Positions 27,148 to 35,878 of a DNA stretch of 40,914 bases are shown here, piece by piece. The DNA is from Bacteroidales bacterium (GTDB lineage: Bacteria > Bacteroidota > Bacteroidia > Bacteroidales > Muribaculaceae): assembly GCA_029218425.1 (NCBI GenBank), contig JAQXRH010000067.1, forward strand, positions 1 through 40,914, in the 5' to 3' direction. The position numbers and the translations under genes were made by a program. Under the pieces are notes generated by a model, which was not told where the DNA came from, made no database searches, and worked only from the letters and a program-made list of their open reading frames with translations. The stretch's first letter is position 1. Every line of letters begins with the position of its first letter.

Positions 27148-28357
27148 TAGATACTATATCTGTGTGACACCGTTTTTCCCGAGCCCTGAGCGGTGGCAGG
27201 GGGCCTATGTGCTTGACCAGGTGAAGACCATCATGCGCAACTCCGACTATGAGGTGCGGGTATTTGTAGGTGGAGGGGATGAGAACTCCGACTATGAGGT
27301 TGACGGGGTGCGGGTGTATCGCTATGCTACGCGTGAAATGCCATCGAATGTGCTCAATGGCGTTTTCAACGGCTATAACGCACGCTCGTTTGTGAAAAGG
27401 GTGTTGGCACTTGGCATTGACCCTGAGGATGTGGATTTCGTGCATTGCCATGTGTCGATGCGAGCGGCTTGTGGGTTGGAGCTAAAAAAGCTGAATCCAA
27501 GGATAAAGGTGCTGCTCCAGCATCATGATTTGGACCCGTTTAATCTACGGAGTGGTGTGATAGGGCGGAATAATCGATTTAATATTCGCTATCGTGCCAA
27601 GAAGGCTATCAGGCTATATAATGAGGTGGATTTGCACATCTGCATAAGCGAGGCGTGCCGTGATTGCTTGCTACTGTTTCCCAATCCGCGGCAGAGTGAG
27701 GTGTATGATGATTGTAAGCGTTCGCTTGCACTATGCAACGGGATGCCTTCCATTAAAGCTAAGGCTACTTATGTGCTTTATAATGGGGTCGATTGCCGGT
27801 TGTTTTGCCATGGGGAATTGCCAACGAATAGCGAACCGCGACTTTTCAGGATAGGTTGTATTGCCAATTTCCAAGAATTGAAGGGACACATCACTCTTAT
27901 CAAGGCTTTTGAGATTTTGCACAACAGAGGATACACCGATGTGCGCTTGTCTCTTTTGGGAAGCGGTGAGACAAAAGCTGAGTGTGAGAGTTATCTTCGT
28001 GCTCACGGCTTGATGCAATATGTAGAGTGGCCCAAGGAGGTGTCGCACGACAAGTTGCCGGAATATTACAGGTCGCTGGATTTGTTTGTGCTGCCGTCGT
28101 ATTTTGAGGGGTTTGGGTGTGTTTTCACGGAGGCTGCTGCATGCGGAGTACCTTTCATGGGATGCGTCGGGCAAGGATATTCGGAATATATTCCCGATGA
28201 AGACCGCGACAAATGGCTCATAGAACCGAGGGATTATAAACGTCTTGCTGATATCATTGAGGCATACATGAAATTTCGCTATAAGCAACACCTAAAAGAA
28301 ACTTATGATATTGACTGCCTTATAGGCAATTATCTGCAGTATCTCGAAACGCTATGA
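27134..28357 (+). CDS. Glycosyltransferase family 4
   Basis: The GT-B protein begins RYYICVTPFFPSPERWQGAY. Its C-terminal half has the family 4 core: RIGCIANFQELKGHITLIKA, then LSLLGSGETKAECESYL and the E-x7-E site in SYFEGFGCVFTEAAACGVPF. No ATG is available; GTG at 27134 gives 407 residues and TTG at 27116 gives 413, both overlapping the acyltransferase gene. I prefer GTG because the recognisable fold begins directly after it. Its end overlaps the next start as ATGA. The sugar donor is unknown. Confidence 0.85.
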   Translation: MRKNSRYYICVTPFFPSPERWQGAYVLDQVKTIMRNSDYEVRVFVGGGDENSDYEVDGVRVYRYATREMPSNVLNGVFNGYNARSFVKRVLALGIDPEDVDFVHCHVSMRAACGLELKKLNPRIKVLLQHHDLDPFNLRSGVIGRNNRFNIRYRAKKAIRLYNEVDLHICISEACRDCLLLFPNPRQSEVYDDCKRSLALCNGMPSIKAKATYVLYNGVDCRLFCHGELPTNSEPRLFRIGCIANFQELKGHITLIKAFEILHNRGYTDVRLSLLGSGETKAECESYLRAHGLMQYVEWPKEVSHDKLPEYYRSLDLFVLPSYFEGFGCVFTEAAACGVPFMGCVGQGYSEYIPDEDRDKWLIEPRDYKRLADIIEAYMKFRYKQHLKETYDIDCLIGNYLQYLETL

Positions 28358-29553
28358 CTAAGAATAGTACACCATCTATATGGAGATATATAAAGAATAC
28401 TCATTTTTTTGTATTCTTATTCGTATTTGCTGAATTAACCAAAGTCGCAGGTTTTATACCGCACATTCCCGATGTTGTGACATACGGTATAATGGCGTTA
28501 TTTGCGTTGTATTGCATTTTTAATACGCAGAAGTATGAATTAATATATATAGCACTATTGGCATATATCCCATTGGAAATACTATATGCTTCGCCCGACA
28601 ATATGTTTAGTCCGTGGATAAGATATTTATTATTTGCCCTTATCATAGTCACATGCACGGGTCTATGCGCAAGCAAGAAATTAGTATTGATGAGAGCCCG
28701 AATTTTTGAAATAACGTGCTTCTGTTGCGCTGTTTTAGGTGTAGGGTCATTCTTTGCGTTTTTTTGGGGTATAAACTATATGCTAAATTCATCTATCATA
28801 TCAGATTTTAATATCGTAGGACTTTTTGGAGGATTGACACCCCATTCAATGTTGTTGGGACCTGTTGCCGGGGTAGGCACATTGTATATTGCAAACAATG
28901 CGTTAAGACAAAAGAAATGGATACTATGGGCATTGGCTGCACTTAGTTTATTAAGCGTATTGTTATCCGATTCCCGGTCGGCGTTTTTATCCACTATATC
29001 AGGGGCTCTGGTATTGTTACAATTGAGTTCAAATAACTTGGGAAAATTTTTCAAAAGAATTATTGTAATATTTATTTTGTTCGCTTGCACTTTGCCCTTA
29101 TGGCAAGACTCCGCAAGCGGATTGATTGAAAAACAAGCTGGCAACATCTCGGCAGGCAGCATGTTCCATACACGAGAGGACAAATGGGCACAACGAATTG
29201 AAGAATTCAAAAGTAGCCCGATTTTTGGTTATGGCTTTGCTTCAGTTGACAAGGCCAACAAGGACAATTCGGTGGGAATGAACGGAAAATCTATCGAATC
29301 GGGGTCATCATGGCTCTCAGTATTGTCTATGACCGGGATCATAGGCTTTTTAATCATTATGCTGATTTATAGCAAGTCGGTAATTTCGGCATATAAATTT
29401 GGAAAAGATCCTCTGCTTATAAGTATTCTTACTTTGCTATCGGTAAATATGTTCACAGAAGGTTATATTTTCTTTGGCGGCAGTTTTTTGGCATTCCTAT
29501 TTTGGATAACCATAGGCGTATGCTCCGACAAAAAGTATGGTTTAACCCGATAA
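28354..29553 (+). CDS. Wzy/WaaL-type O-antigen polymerase or ligase
   Basis: The 399-residue protein has about ten to twelve membrane helices and one large periplasmic loop. The LSDSRSAFLSTISG segment and the later HTREDKWAQRIEEF and SPIFGYGFASVDK motifs fit the O-antigen ligase/polymerase superfamily. In that family sequence alone often does not separate Wzy (joins repeat units) from WaaL (joins polymer to lipid A core). Its place among wzx and glycosyltransferases favours Wzy. It overlaps the preceding gene by four bases (ATGA) and is among the most AT-rich genes here, as expected for serotype-specific polymerases. Confidence 0.82.
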   Translation: MTKNSTPSIWRYIKNTHFFVFLFVFAELTKVAGFIPHIPDVVTYGIMALFALYCIFNTQKYELIYIALLAYIPLEILYASPDNMFSPWIRYLLFALIIVTCTGLCASKKLVLMRARIFEITCFCCAVLGVGSFFAFFWGINYMLNSSIISDFNIVGLFGGLTPHSMLLGPVAGVGTLYIANNALRQKKWILWALAALSLLSVLLSDSRSAFLSTISGALVLLQLSSNNLGKFFKRIIVIFILFACTLPLWQDSASGLIEKQAGNISAGSMFHTREDKWAQRIEEFKSSPIFGYGFASVDKANKDNSVGMNGKSIESGSSWLSVLSMTGIIGFLIIMLIYSKSVISAYKFGKDPLLISILTLLSVNMFTEGYIFFGGSFLAFLFWITIGVCSDKKYGLTR

Positions 29554-29571
29554 TTTAGAATCTCAATAACG

Positions 29572-30543
29572 ATGGAGAAAAGAATTGGATGGATAGACAA
29601 TGCACGTGGATTGTGCATGCTATTTGTAATGGCGCACCATTCACCTTTTATGGAAGCATGGATGGTGAAAATATATTTGCCAATATTCCTAACGCTCTTC
29701 TTTTTTATTAGCGGTTATCTGTTCGTCAATCCTAATAAGCATGTCAGTGTTCAACAAAAAGCGTTAAATATATTCACTTCTTTATTAATTCCATATTGCA
29801 TCTATATATTAATTACTTCCATTTTCCATCTTCTGACTGGAGGATTTGACGCTTTTCTCGCTGACATTAGTGATTCTTTACTGGGAGTAAAATCTTGGTT
29901 TGTATCGGCTCTTATTGTAACAGAATTGTTAGGGCTTCTTATGCTATTCTTTAAGGTTAATAGAGTTAAATTTTGCATTATTTTCATTTCCATATCGTTG
30001 GCGATATACATTCTACTACCCTATCAAGAGTATTATTGGAATTTCAGAAATGCAATGTTTGCCAATCTTTATTTTGGAATAGGAATGATATGTCGTCAAT
30101 ATAATGTCGTGACCTACTTATTGAAAAATATTGTTGGCGTTGTTATGGCAATAGTTTATGTCTGCTTGATTATATTCGATATAGCATACAACGTCAATAC
30201 CGGTAATTTCAATGAAACATTTACTAACTATCCGTTCTTTATAATCGAGTCATTAATTGGCATACCTGCATTTATCTGGCTATGCTCGAAAATCACTCAT
30301 TATAATAAAGGCTTATTATTTATCGGCGCAAACTCGTTGTTGTATTATTATTTCCAATCTGTGTTCATCCGTGCAATTTTGACATGCTTGGATAGACTCG
30401 GGTTACATTTTCCAACTTATATTGGGATTTGGATATTCTTACTATTCATTTGTGTGGGTATCGCAATACCCGTTTATTTCATAAACAAATATTTCCCGAT
30501 ATTCTCAGGAAAATACCGAATTAAAATACCTGGCGATAAATGA
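29572..30543 (+). CDS. Membrane acyltransferase, family 3
   Basis: The 323-residue protein begins RIGWIDNARGLCMLFVMAHH, the family 3 acyltransferase opening with the conserved His, then LPIFLTLFFFISGYLF. About ten hydrophobic helices follow. A role in O-acylation of the polysaccharide is likely. Very AT-rich, it is the last of the AT-rich block: its stop overlaps the start of a markedly GC-richer glycosyltransferase gene (ATGA at 30540-30543), so the composition changes at this gene boundary. Confidence 0.82.
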   Translation: MEKRIGWIDNARGLCMLFVMAHHSPFMEAWMVKIYLPIFLTLFFFISGYLFVNPNKHVSVQQKALNIFTSLLIPYCIYILITSIFHLLTGGFDAFLADISDSLLGVKSWFVSALIVTELLGLLMLFFKVNRVKFCIIFISISLAIYILLPYQEYYWNFRNAMFANLYFGIGMICRQYNVVTYLLKNIVGVVMAIVYVCLIIFDIAYNVNTGNFNETFTNYPFFIIESLIGIPAFIWLCSKITHYNKGLLFIGANSLLYYYFQSVFIRAILTCLDRLGLHFPTYIGIWIFLLFICVGIAIPVYFINKYFPIFSGKYRIKIPGDK

Positions 30544-31706
30544 CAATAGTATTCTACTGCAACTATCTGAATCACCATCAGGTGGCGGTGGCCGACGAGA
30601 TGTATGGGCTGTTGGGCGAGGATTTTCGTTTCGTGGCTACATTGCACCGCGACAACGGCCAACTCAAGGGTGGCGGGGATTATAGCTCGCGGCCGTATTG
30701 CATCCTGGCGGCGGAGACCGACGAGGGGCATCGACAGGCATTGGAGCTTGCCGTGGAGGCCGACGTGTGCGTGTTTGGGGCGTGCTCGCAGGAGTATGCC
30801 GTGCGGCGTGCCGTCGCCAATCCCGCGGGGATGGCGTTTGAGGTGGGCGAAAGGTGGCTCAAGCGGGGGTGGCTGAACGTGGCTTCGCCGGTGCTGCGGG
30901 CATGGTGGCTGAACTATCGGCGGTATTTCCGCAAGGCCAATTTCTACAAGCTCTGTTCGGGCGCATTTGTTGCCGGCGACGATGAGCGGTTGGGGTGCTA
31001 TAAAGGCCGGCATTATAAGTGGGGCTATTTCACCGAGGCGCCCTCAAGCGATGCCCCGGCCGTAGAGGCCTCCGGCCGATGCGTCAGCATCATGTGGTGC
31101 GCGAGGTATTTAAAATTAAAGCATCCCGAATTGGCAGTATTGTTGGCCCACAATCTCAAAAGCAAGGGGCATGACTTCGTAATCGACATGTACGGAAGCG
31201 GCGAATACGAGGCGCGGGCCAAAGAGCTGGCGATGAAGCTTGGCCTTGAGGACGTGGTCAAGTTTAAAGGCACCTTGCCCAATGAGCAGTTAATGCAGCA
31301 GATGCGTGAGCACTCCATATCCCTTTTCACTTCCGACCGCAATGAAGGCTGGGGAGCCGTGGCCAATGAAAGCCTGGCCAACGGCTGTGTGCTCATCGCG
31401 AGCGACGCCATAGGCAGCTCGCCTTACCTCATCAAAGATGGTGTGAACGGCTACATGTTCCGCAGCGCATCGGCCAGCTCCGGGTTCAAAAATCCCGACA
31501 AAAAGGCGCTGGCCGACCTTACCGACAAAGTGGAATGGCTTATTAACAATAAAGAGCATCTGGAAGAGATGCGCCGCCAATCGGCCCTGACAATGCGCCA
31601 ATTGTGGCATCCTCGCAGAGCCGCGCTAAATCTCTTGCGCCTCATCAACGACCTGCGAGCTTGTGGCGACACATCGATAGCCGAAGGCCCTTGTTCAAAA
31701 GCATAA
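30540..31706 (+). CDS. Glycosyltransferase family 4
   Basis: The 388-residue GT-B protein has an N-terminal half starting TIVFYCNYLNHHQVAVADEM and a family 4 C-terminal half with DFVIDMYGSGEYEARAKEL, FKGTLPNEQLMQQM and the E-x7-E site in SDRNEGWGAVANESLANGC. It is the first GC-rich gene after the AT-rich block and starts by overlapping the acyltransferase stop. The following gene begins seven bases later. Specificity is unknown. Confidence 0.86.
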   Translation: MTIVFYCNYLNHHQVAVADEMYGLLGEDFRFVATLHRDNGQLKGGGDYSSRPYCILAAETDEGHRQALELAVEADVCVFGACSQEYAVRRAVANPAGMAFEVGERWLKRGWLNVASPVLRAWWLNYRRYFRKANFYKLCSGAFVAGDDERLGCYKGRHYKWGYFTEAPSSDAPAVEASGRCVSIMWCARYLKLKHPELAVLLAHNLKSKGHDFVIDMYGSGEYEARAKELAMKLGLEDVVKFKGTLPNEQLMQQMREHSISLFTSDRNEGWGAVANESLANGCVLIASDAIGSSPYLIKDGVNGYMFRSASASSGFKNPDKKALADLTDKVEWLINNKEHLEEMRRQSALTMRQLWHPRRAALNLLRLINDLRACGDTSIAEGPCSKA

Positions 31707-31713
31707 TACCGTC

Positions 31714-32820
31714 ATGAAAATCTTGCATTACATACCGTCAATTGATGAATCATCGGGGGGCGTGGGCGCTTATATGCAATTGCTTGCGCGCGACCTTGGC
31801 GCTCTCTGCGAGCTTCATGTCGTGACGCATCGTTCAGGTTGCGAACGGCCGCTCGACAACTGCCGGCTCCATTATATCGATTACAAATGGAAGCCGTGGA
31901 ACAACTGCAAGAAGGAGTTCATGGCATTGCTCAACGAGATACAGCCCGACGTGTTCCACACCAACTGTTGCTGGATGCCTATTAGCGCATTGGCCGCGAT
32001 GTGGGCGCATAATGCAGGATATAAGGTGGTGTATACCCCCCACGGCATGCTGGAACCGTATGCCATAGCACGCCACTACCTTACGAAGAAATTGCCCGCC
32101 ATACTCCTGTTCCAGAAGAAAGGCATCAAAGTGAGCGATTTGATACACTCCACCGCCGAAACCGAACGCGACAACCTGCTGCGGCTCGGTTGGAACAACC
32201 GGATTTGCGTCATCCCCAATTGTGTCCAGCTCGACGGCATTGAAATGAAACAGTCGTGGAAACGCAATCGCAAGATACTGTTCCTAAGCAGAATCCACCC
32301 CAAAAAGGGGGTGAACTTCCTCATTGAGGCTGTAGCAAAATTGAAAGAGGATTTCTCAGGATACACTGTCACTATTGCCGGACCGGGCGACGGCGCTTAT
32401 ATTGAGGAGCTAAAGACTCTTGCCAAGCGATGCGGCGTGGCCGATATTGTCGAATTCATCGGTCCCGTAGGCGACGCCGACAAGTGGTCGCAATATCGCG
32501 ACGCCGACTTGTTTGTACTGCCCACGTGGAGCGAGAATTTCGGAATCGTGGTGCCTGAAGCACTTGCCTGCGGCACGCCTGTGATTACCACCATCGGCAC
32601 GCCATGGGCCGAGCTCAACGACCGGCAATGCGGCTGGTGCACCGAAATTGGCACACAACCTACCACCGATGCCCTTATGAAATTCCTTGCCTGCTCCGAC
32701 GCCCAACTTGAAAGTATGGGAAGACGGGGCCGTCAATTGGTGGAAAGCAAATACACCAGTATAGCCGTCGCCAAGCAATTTGTAGATATGTATAACGGAC
32801 TTACGTTAAACGCTTTATGA
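31714..32820 (+). CDS. Glycosyltransferase family 4
   Basis: The 368-residue protein opens MKILHYIPSIDESSGGVGAY, the usual glycine-rich acceptor loop of GT4 enzymes, and continues with VVYTPHGMLEPYA. The donor half holds ILFLSRIHPKKGVNFLIEAV, TVTIAGPGDGAYIEEL and the E-x7-E site TWSENFGIVVPEALACGTPV. Its last four bases overlap the acetyltransferase start. The segment from here to 35093 may be a conserved end module of the locus. Confidence 0.88.
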   Translation: MKILHYIPSIDESSGGVGAYMQLLARDLGALCELHVVTHRSGCERPLDNCRLHYIDYKWKPWNNCKKEFMALLNEIQPDVFHTNCCWMPISALAAMWAHNAGYKVVYTPHGMLEPYAIARHYLTKKLPAILLFQKKGIKVSDLIHSTAETERDNLLRLGWNNRICVIPNCVQLDGIEMKQSWKRNRKILFLSRIHPKKGVNFLIEAVAKLKEDFSGYTVTIAGPGDGAYIEELKTLAKRCGVADIVEFIGPVGDADKWSQYRDADLFVLPTWSENFGIVVPEALACGTPVITTIGTPWAELNDRQCGWCTEIGTQPTTDALMKFLACSDAQLESMGRRGRQLVESKYTSIAVAKQFVDMYNGLTLNAL

Positions 32821-33368
32821 CCAAAATTGACCTATCAAAATACCATAACACCCTGTCGCGCAAGCATCAATTGACACGCGTGGCATGGAACGTGGTGTGG
32901 ACGCTCCTGGCCCGTCCGCTGCCTTGCAGCATGGGCAGCGCATGGAAGCGCACACTGCTCCGCATCTTTGGCGCGAAAATCAATGCCACGGCCGTCATAT
33001 ATTCCTCGGCCAAAGTATACTACCCCGCCAACCTCGAAATGGGAGCATACAGTTGCCTGGCTTCGCACGCGGAGTGCTACAACGTCGACAAGGTGACCAT
33101 CGGCGACAACTCCACCATATCGCAAGGGGCTTACCTCTGCACGGCGAGCCACGACATCACCAACCCGCTCAATCCGTTGGTCACGGCCCCTATAGTGATT
33201 AAAGACCAAGCATGGGTCGGAGCAAAAGCATTCGTGGGAATGGGCGTCACCATCGGCCAAGGGGCCGTGGTGGGGGCTACGGCCTCCGTCTACAAGGACG
33301 TAGAGCCTTGGACCGTAGTCGGCGGCAACCCCGCTAAATTCCTAAAAAAACGTATTGTAAAAGAATAA
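32817..33368 (+). CDS. WcaF-like hexapeptide-repeat acetyltransferase
   Basis: The 183-residue protein has hexapeptide repeats forming a left-handed beta helix (VTIGDNSTISQGAYLCTASH, then APIVIKDQAWVGAKAFVGMG, VTIGQGAVVGATASV) and the family ending VVGGNPAKFLKKR. CTASHD contains the probable catalytic His. It resembles the soluble acetyltransferases of colanic acid and other exopolysaccharide loci, using acetyl-CoA in the cytoplasm. This contrasts with the three membrane acyltransferases. It is tightly coupled to the GT4 gene before it and the GT2 gene after it. Confidence 0.9.
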   Translation: MTKIDLSKYHNTLSRKHQLTRVAWNVVWTLLARPLPCSMGSAWKRTLLRIFGAKINATAVIYSSAKVYYPANLEMGAYSCLASHAECYNVDKVTIGDNSTISQGAYLCTASHDITNPLNPLVTAPIVIKDQAWVGAKAFVGMGVTIGQGAVVGATASVYKDVEPWTVVGGNPAKFLKKRIVKE

Positions 33369-33370
33369 TC

Positions 33371-34276
33371 ATGCTCGATTTGACCGTTATCATCCTTACG
33401 TATAACGAGGAGATACATATACGCCGTTGCTTGGAAAATGTCTGCCCAATCGCGAAGAAGGTGATTGTGGTCGACAGCCCTTCGACCGATTCTACCGTTG
33501 ATATATGCCATGAGTTTGACAACGTGGAGGTGGTAGTGCACAAATACCCCGGTAATCAAGCCGAGCAATTCAACTGGGCAATTGACAACGTGAAGATAGA
33601 TACGCAATGGGTGCTTCGACTTGATGCCGACGAGTATCTATTGCCGGAACTTATCGAGGAGCTGAAAGTGAAACTGCCATCGCTGCCCGACGATGTCAAC
33701 GGCGTGATTTTCAACCGGCGCCATATCTTCATGGGCAAATGGATGAAACGTGGCATCTACCCGGTGAAGCTACTTCGGGTGTTCCGCTATGGCAAAGGCC
33801 GATGCGAGCAGCGGCTCATGGATGAGCACATCCAGCTTTACGAGGGCCGCTCTGTGGAGTTCGACAACGACTTCTGCGACCACAACCTCAACGACTTGTC
33901 ATGGTTCTGCCATAAGCACGTCAACTATGCCACGCGTGAAGCCGTCGACATGCTCGACATCGAATTCGACCTTACAGGGGCGGCTTCGACCGACGACAAC
34001 AAGAACATAAGCCGTCAGGCCCAGGCTAAACGTATGAAAAAGCATAAATATGCCAAACAGCCTTTATTCTGGCGCGCGTTTGCCTATTTCTGCTACCGTT
34101 ATTTCCTGAAAGGCGCCTGCCTGGATGGCAAAGCAGGGTTTATATGGACTTTCCTGCAAGGTTGGTGGTACCGCACGCTGGTGGATGCCAAGATTTATGA
34201 GGTGAAAAAGGCTTGCGGCAACGACAAGGACGCCATCAAAAAGTTCATCCGCGATAAATGGGGATTGTCAATATGA
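33371..34276 (+). CDS. Glycosyltransferase family 2, WaaE/KdtX-like
   Basis: The 301-residue protein starts LDLTVIILTYNEEIHIRRCL, followed by KVIVVDSPSTDSTVDICHEF and the metal motif VLRLDADEYLLPELIEEL. The shape and the downstream basic region (KRMKKHKYAKQPLFWRAF, YRYFLKGACLDGKAGFIW) match the WaaE/KdtX group, which adds glucose to LPS core in some bacteria. That would suit an LPS-linked polysaccharide, but GT2 members vary in specificity. It starts two bases after the acetyltransferase stop. Confidence 0.87.
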   Translation: MLDLTVIILTYNEEIHIRRCLENVCPIAKKVIVVDSPSTDSTVDICHEFDNVEVVVHKYPGNQAEQFNWAIDNVKIDTQWVLRLDADEYLLPELIEELKVKLPSLPDDVNGVIFNRRHIFMGKWMKRGIYPVKLLRVFRYGKGRCEQRLMDEHIQLYEGRSVEFDNDFCDHNLNDLSWFCHKHVNYATREAVDMLDIEFDLTGAASTDDNKNISRQAQAKRMKKHKYAKQPLFWRAFAYFCYRYFLKGACLDGKAGFIWTFLQGWWYRTLVDAKIYEVKKACGNDKDAIKKFIRDKWGLSI

Positions 34277-34307
34277 GTTACCACGACGCAACACTTCTTT
34301 CATCAAC

Positions 34308-35093
34308 ATGACTATCAGCATTATAACTGCCACCTTCAACTCCGCCGCCACCCTACGCGACACCTTTGAATCGGTGCTTCGCCAGGACTACCCCGACTAT
34401 GAATACATTGTGGTGGACGGCGGCTCCAAGGACGGCACTGTCGACATCATCGGCCAATACCAACCGCGCTTCGGCTCCAAGTTGAAATGGATAAGCGAGC
34501 CCGACAATGGCATCTACGACGCCATGAACAAGGGCATCGGCATGGCCACGGGCGACGTGGTGGGCATCCTTAATTCCGACGACTTCTACACTCGCCGCGA
34601 CATTCTCTTGCAAGTGGCCGAGGCTATGCGCGACAACAATGTCGACGCCGTGTACGGCGACATCCACTATGTCGACGACTCCGACCTGACAAAATGCGTG
34701 CGCTACTACTCCTCGAAGCGCTTCGGCCGTAGGCTCATGCGTTGCGGCTTCATGCCCGCCCACCCGAGCTTCTACTGCCGGAGGAGCATATATGAGCGTC
34801 ACGGAGCCTTCGACACCGCCTATAAGGTGGCCGCCGACTTCGAATGTCTGCTCCGGTTCATTTTTATCCACCGCATATCCACCCGCTATCTTCCCCTCGA
34901 CTTCGTGACAATGCGCACCGGCGGCGCTTCTACAAGCGGTTGGTCGAGCCACCGCCGCATCCTTCGCGACCACCAGGCGGCATTCAAAAAAAATGGAGTC
35001 TACAGCAACGTGCTCTTCGAATCGCTCCGCTACGGCTACAAGATATGCGAACTCATAGGCCACAAGCTGCATCTCACCAAAACCAACAACTGA
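34308..35093 (+). CDS. Glycosyltransferase family 2, WcaE-like
   Basis: The 261-residue protein has a clear GT2 fold: ISIITATFNSAATLRDTFES, YIVVDGGSKDGTVDII, ISEPDNGIYDAMNKGIGMAT and the metal site VGILNSDDFYTRRD. The arrangement and the HPSFYCRRSIYERHGAFD segment resemble WcaE-type colanic acid transferases. It is the last gene of the polysaccharide operon. It is followed by a G-poor, C/A-rich stretch (35094-35165) of the kind used by Rho, then by the hairpin terminator at 35212. Confidence 0.88.
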   Translation: MTISIITATFNSAATLRDTFESVLRQDYPDYEYIVVDGGSKDGTVDIIGQYQPRFGSKLKWISEPDNGIYDAMNKGIGMATGDVVGILNSDDFYTRRDILLQVAEAMRDNNVDAVYGDIHYVDDSDLTKCVRYYSSKRFGRRLMRCGFMPAHPSFYCRRSIYERHGAFDTAYKVAADFECLLRFIFIHRISTRYLPLDFVTMRTGGASTSGWSSHRRILRDHQAAFKKNGVYSNVLFESLRYGYKICELIGHKLHLTKTNN

Positions 35094-35211
35094 CACCACC
35101 CCGATAGCGCCACACGCGAACATACACCCCACGCCACACCACGCATAGCACATCATATCATAGCATCGCACCACCCCGCGCCTCATCAGGCAGCGGTGCC
35201 CCTACCCTACT

Positions 35212-35265
35212 GCGTCCACTACATAGCAGAGAAACACCTCTCTGCCATATAGTGGACGCCTCTTT
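35212..35265 (+). terminator. Intrinsic terminator of the polysaccharide operon
   Basis: GCGTCCACTA...GCAGAGA (35212-35232) pairs with TCTCTGC...TAGTGGACGC (35239-35259), about 21 positions with two mismatches and a 6-base loop. CTCTTTTCCC follows directly. The stem is long and stable, and it lies 118 bases after the last glycosyltransferase stop codon. Confidence 0.75.
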
Positions 35266-35306
35266 TCCCAACGGATTGCGCTATAGCTCATCCATCGGCC
35301 CCTAAC

Positions 35307-35356
35307 AAAAACGGTAAAATCGCGTTTCTATCAGATTGATACGCGCGATTTTACCG
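35307..35356 (-). terminator. Intrinsic terminator of the sigma-factor operon
   Basis: On the minus strand CGGTAAAATCGCG (35356-35344) is perfectly complementary to CGCGATTTTACCG (35324-35312), with a 19-base loop, followed by TTTTTG (35311-35306). It starts 30 bases after the stop of the Spy/CpxP-like gene. It and the terminator at 35212 face each other and separate converging operons. Confidence 0.75.
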
Positions 35357-35385
35357 CTCTATGAGGTTATATGTAGTTGTGGGTA

Positions 35386-35844
35386 TTATTCTTTCTTGCC
35401 GGCTTTGCGGTGGTAGCGTAGAAGCTGTATGGTGAAGTCGCGTTCTACTTTGCGTAGCTCGAAGAGCTGCCGTTTGTTGAGGATGGACTCGAATTTGGCG
35501 TAGTATTCTTTTTCGATATCAGCCTCTTTTTGCTTCACTTCGAGCAGTATACGAGTAGCATTTTCGTATTCGAGATCGGTAACCGTGCCTTCGGGGGCTT
35601 CGTAGATTTTTGTTTCTACGGAACGTGCTTCGTCGTTAAGAGCAGTGACGGCATCGTCCATTTGGTCGTAGATGTCGAAGAATGCGTTGGCCTGCTCGCG
35701 GGTGAGGTCGAGTTTCTGGCGGAAGTAGTTGTGCTTATATTCGCGTATGTCGTCGCGAAATTGCTTGCGTTCACGGTTTTGGGCGAAGGCGGGGCAAGCG
35801 CAACACAGGGCGAGGGCGATTGATATAGCGTAGATGAGTTTCAT
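35386..35844 (-). CDS. Spy/CpxP-like periplasmic protein with LTxxQ motif
   Basis: From the ATG at 35844 the product is 152 residues, with a signal peptide (MKLIYAISIALALCCACPAF, then AQ). The frame is open to 35925, but the longer form would put 27 extra residues before the signal peptide. The mature part is helical and charged, with KLDLTREQANAFFDIYDQM containing an LTxxQ motif and a degenerate second copy (LNKRQLFEL), as in the Spy/CpxP/ZraP and CnrX families of periplasmic chaperones and metal sensors. It ends a three-gene operon after an ECF sigma factor and a membrane protein. A stress- or metal-sensing role is inferred. Confidence 0.8.
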   Translation of the reverse strand: MKLIYAISIALALCCACPAFAQNRERKQFRDDIREYKHNYFRQKLDLTREQANAFFDIYDQMDDAVTALNDEARSVETKIYEAPEGTVTDLEYENATRILLEVKQKEADIEKEYYAKFESILNKRQLFELRKVERDFTIQLLRYHRKAGKKE

Positions 35845-35878
35845 CGAGAGGCTGTTTAACGAGGGGTTGGGGAAAAGG

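Noticed and set aside
34353-35186. 277-codon open frame antisense to the last GT2 gene
   Set aside because: The GT2 motifs on the plus strand are unambiguous. The antisense frame is Val/Ala/His-rich with no recognisable domain.
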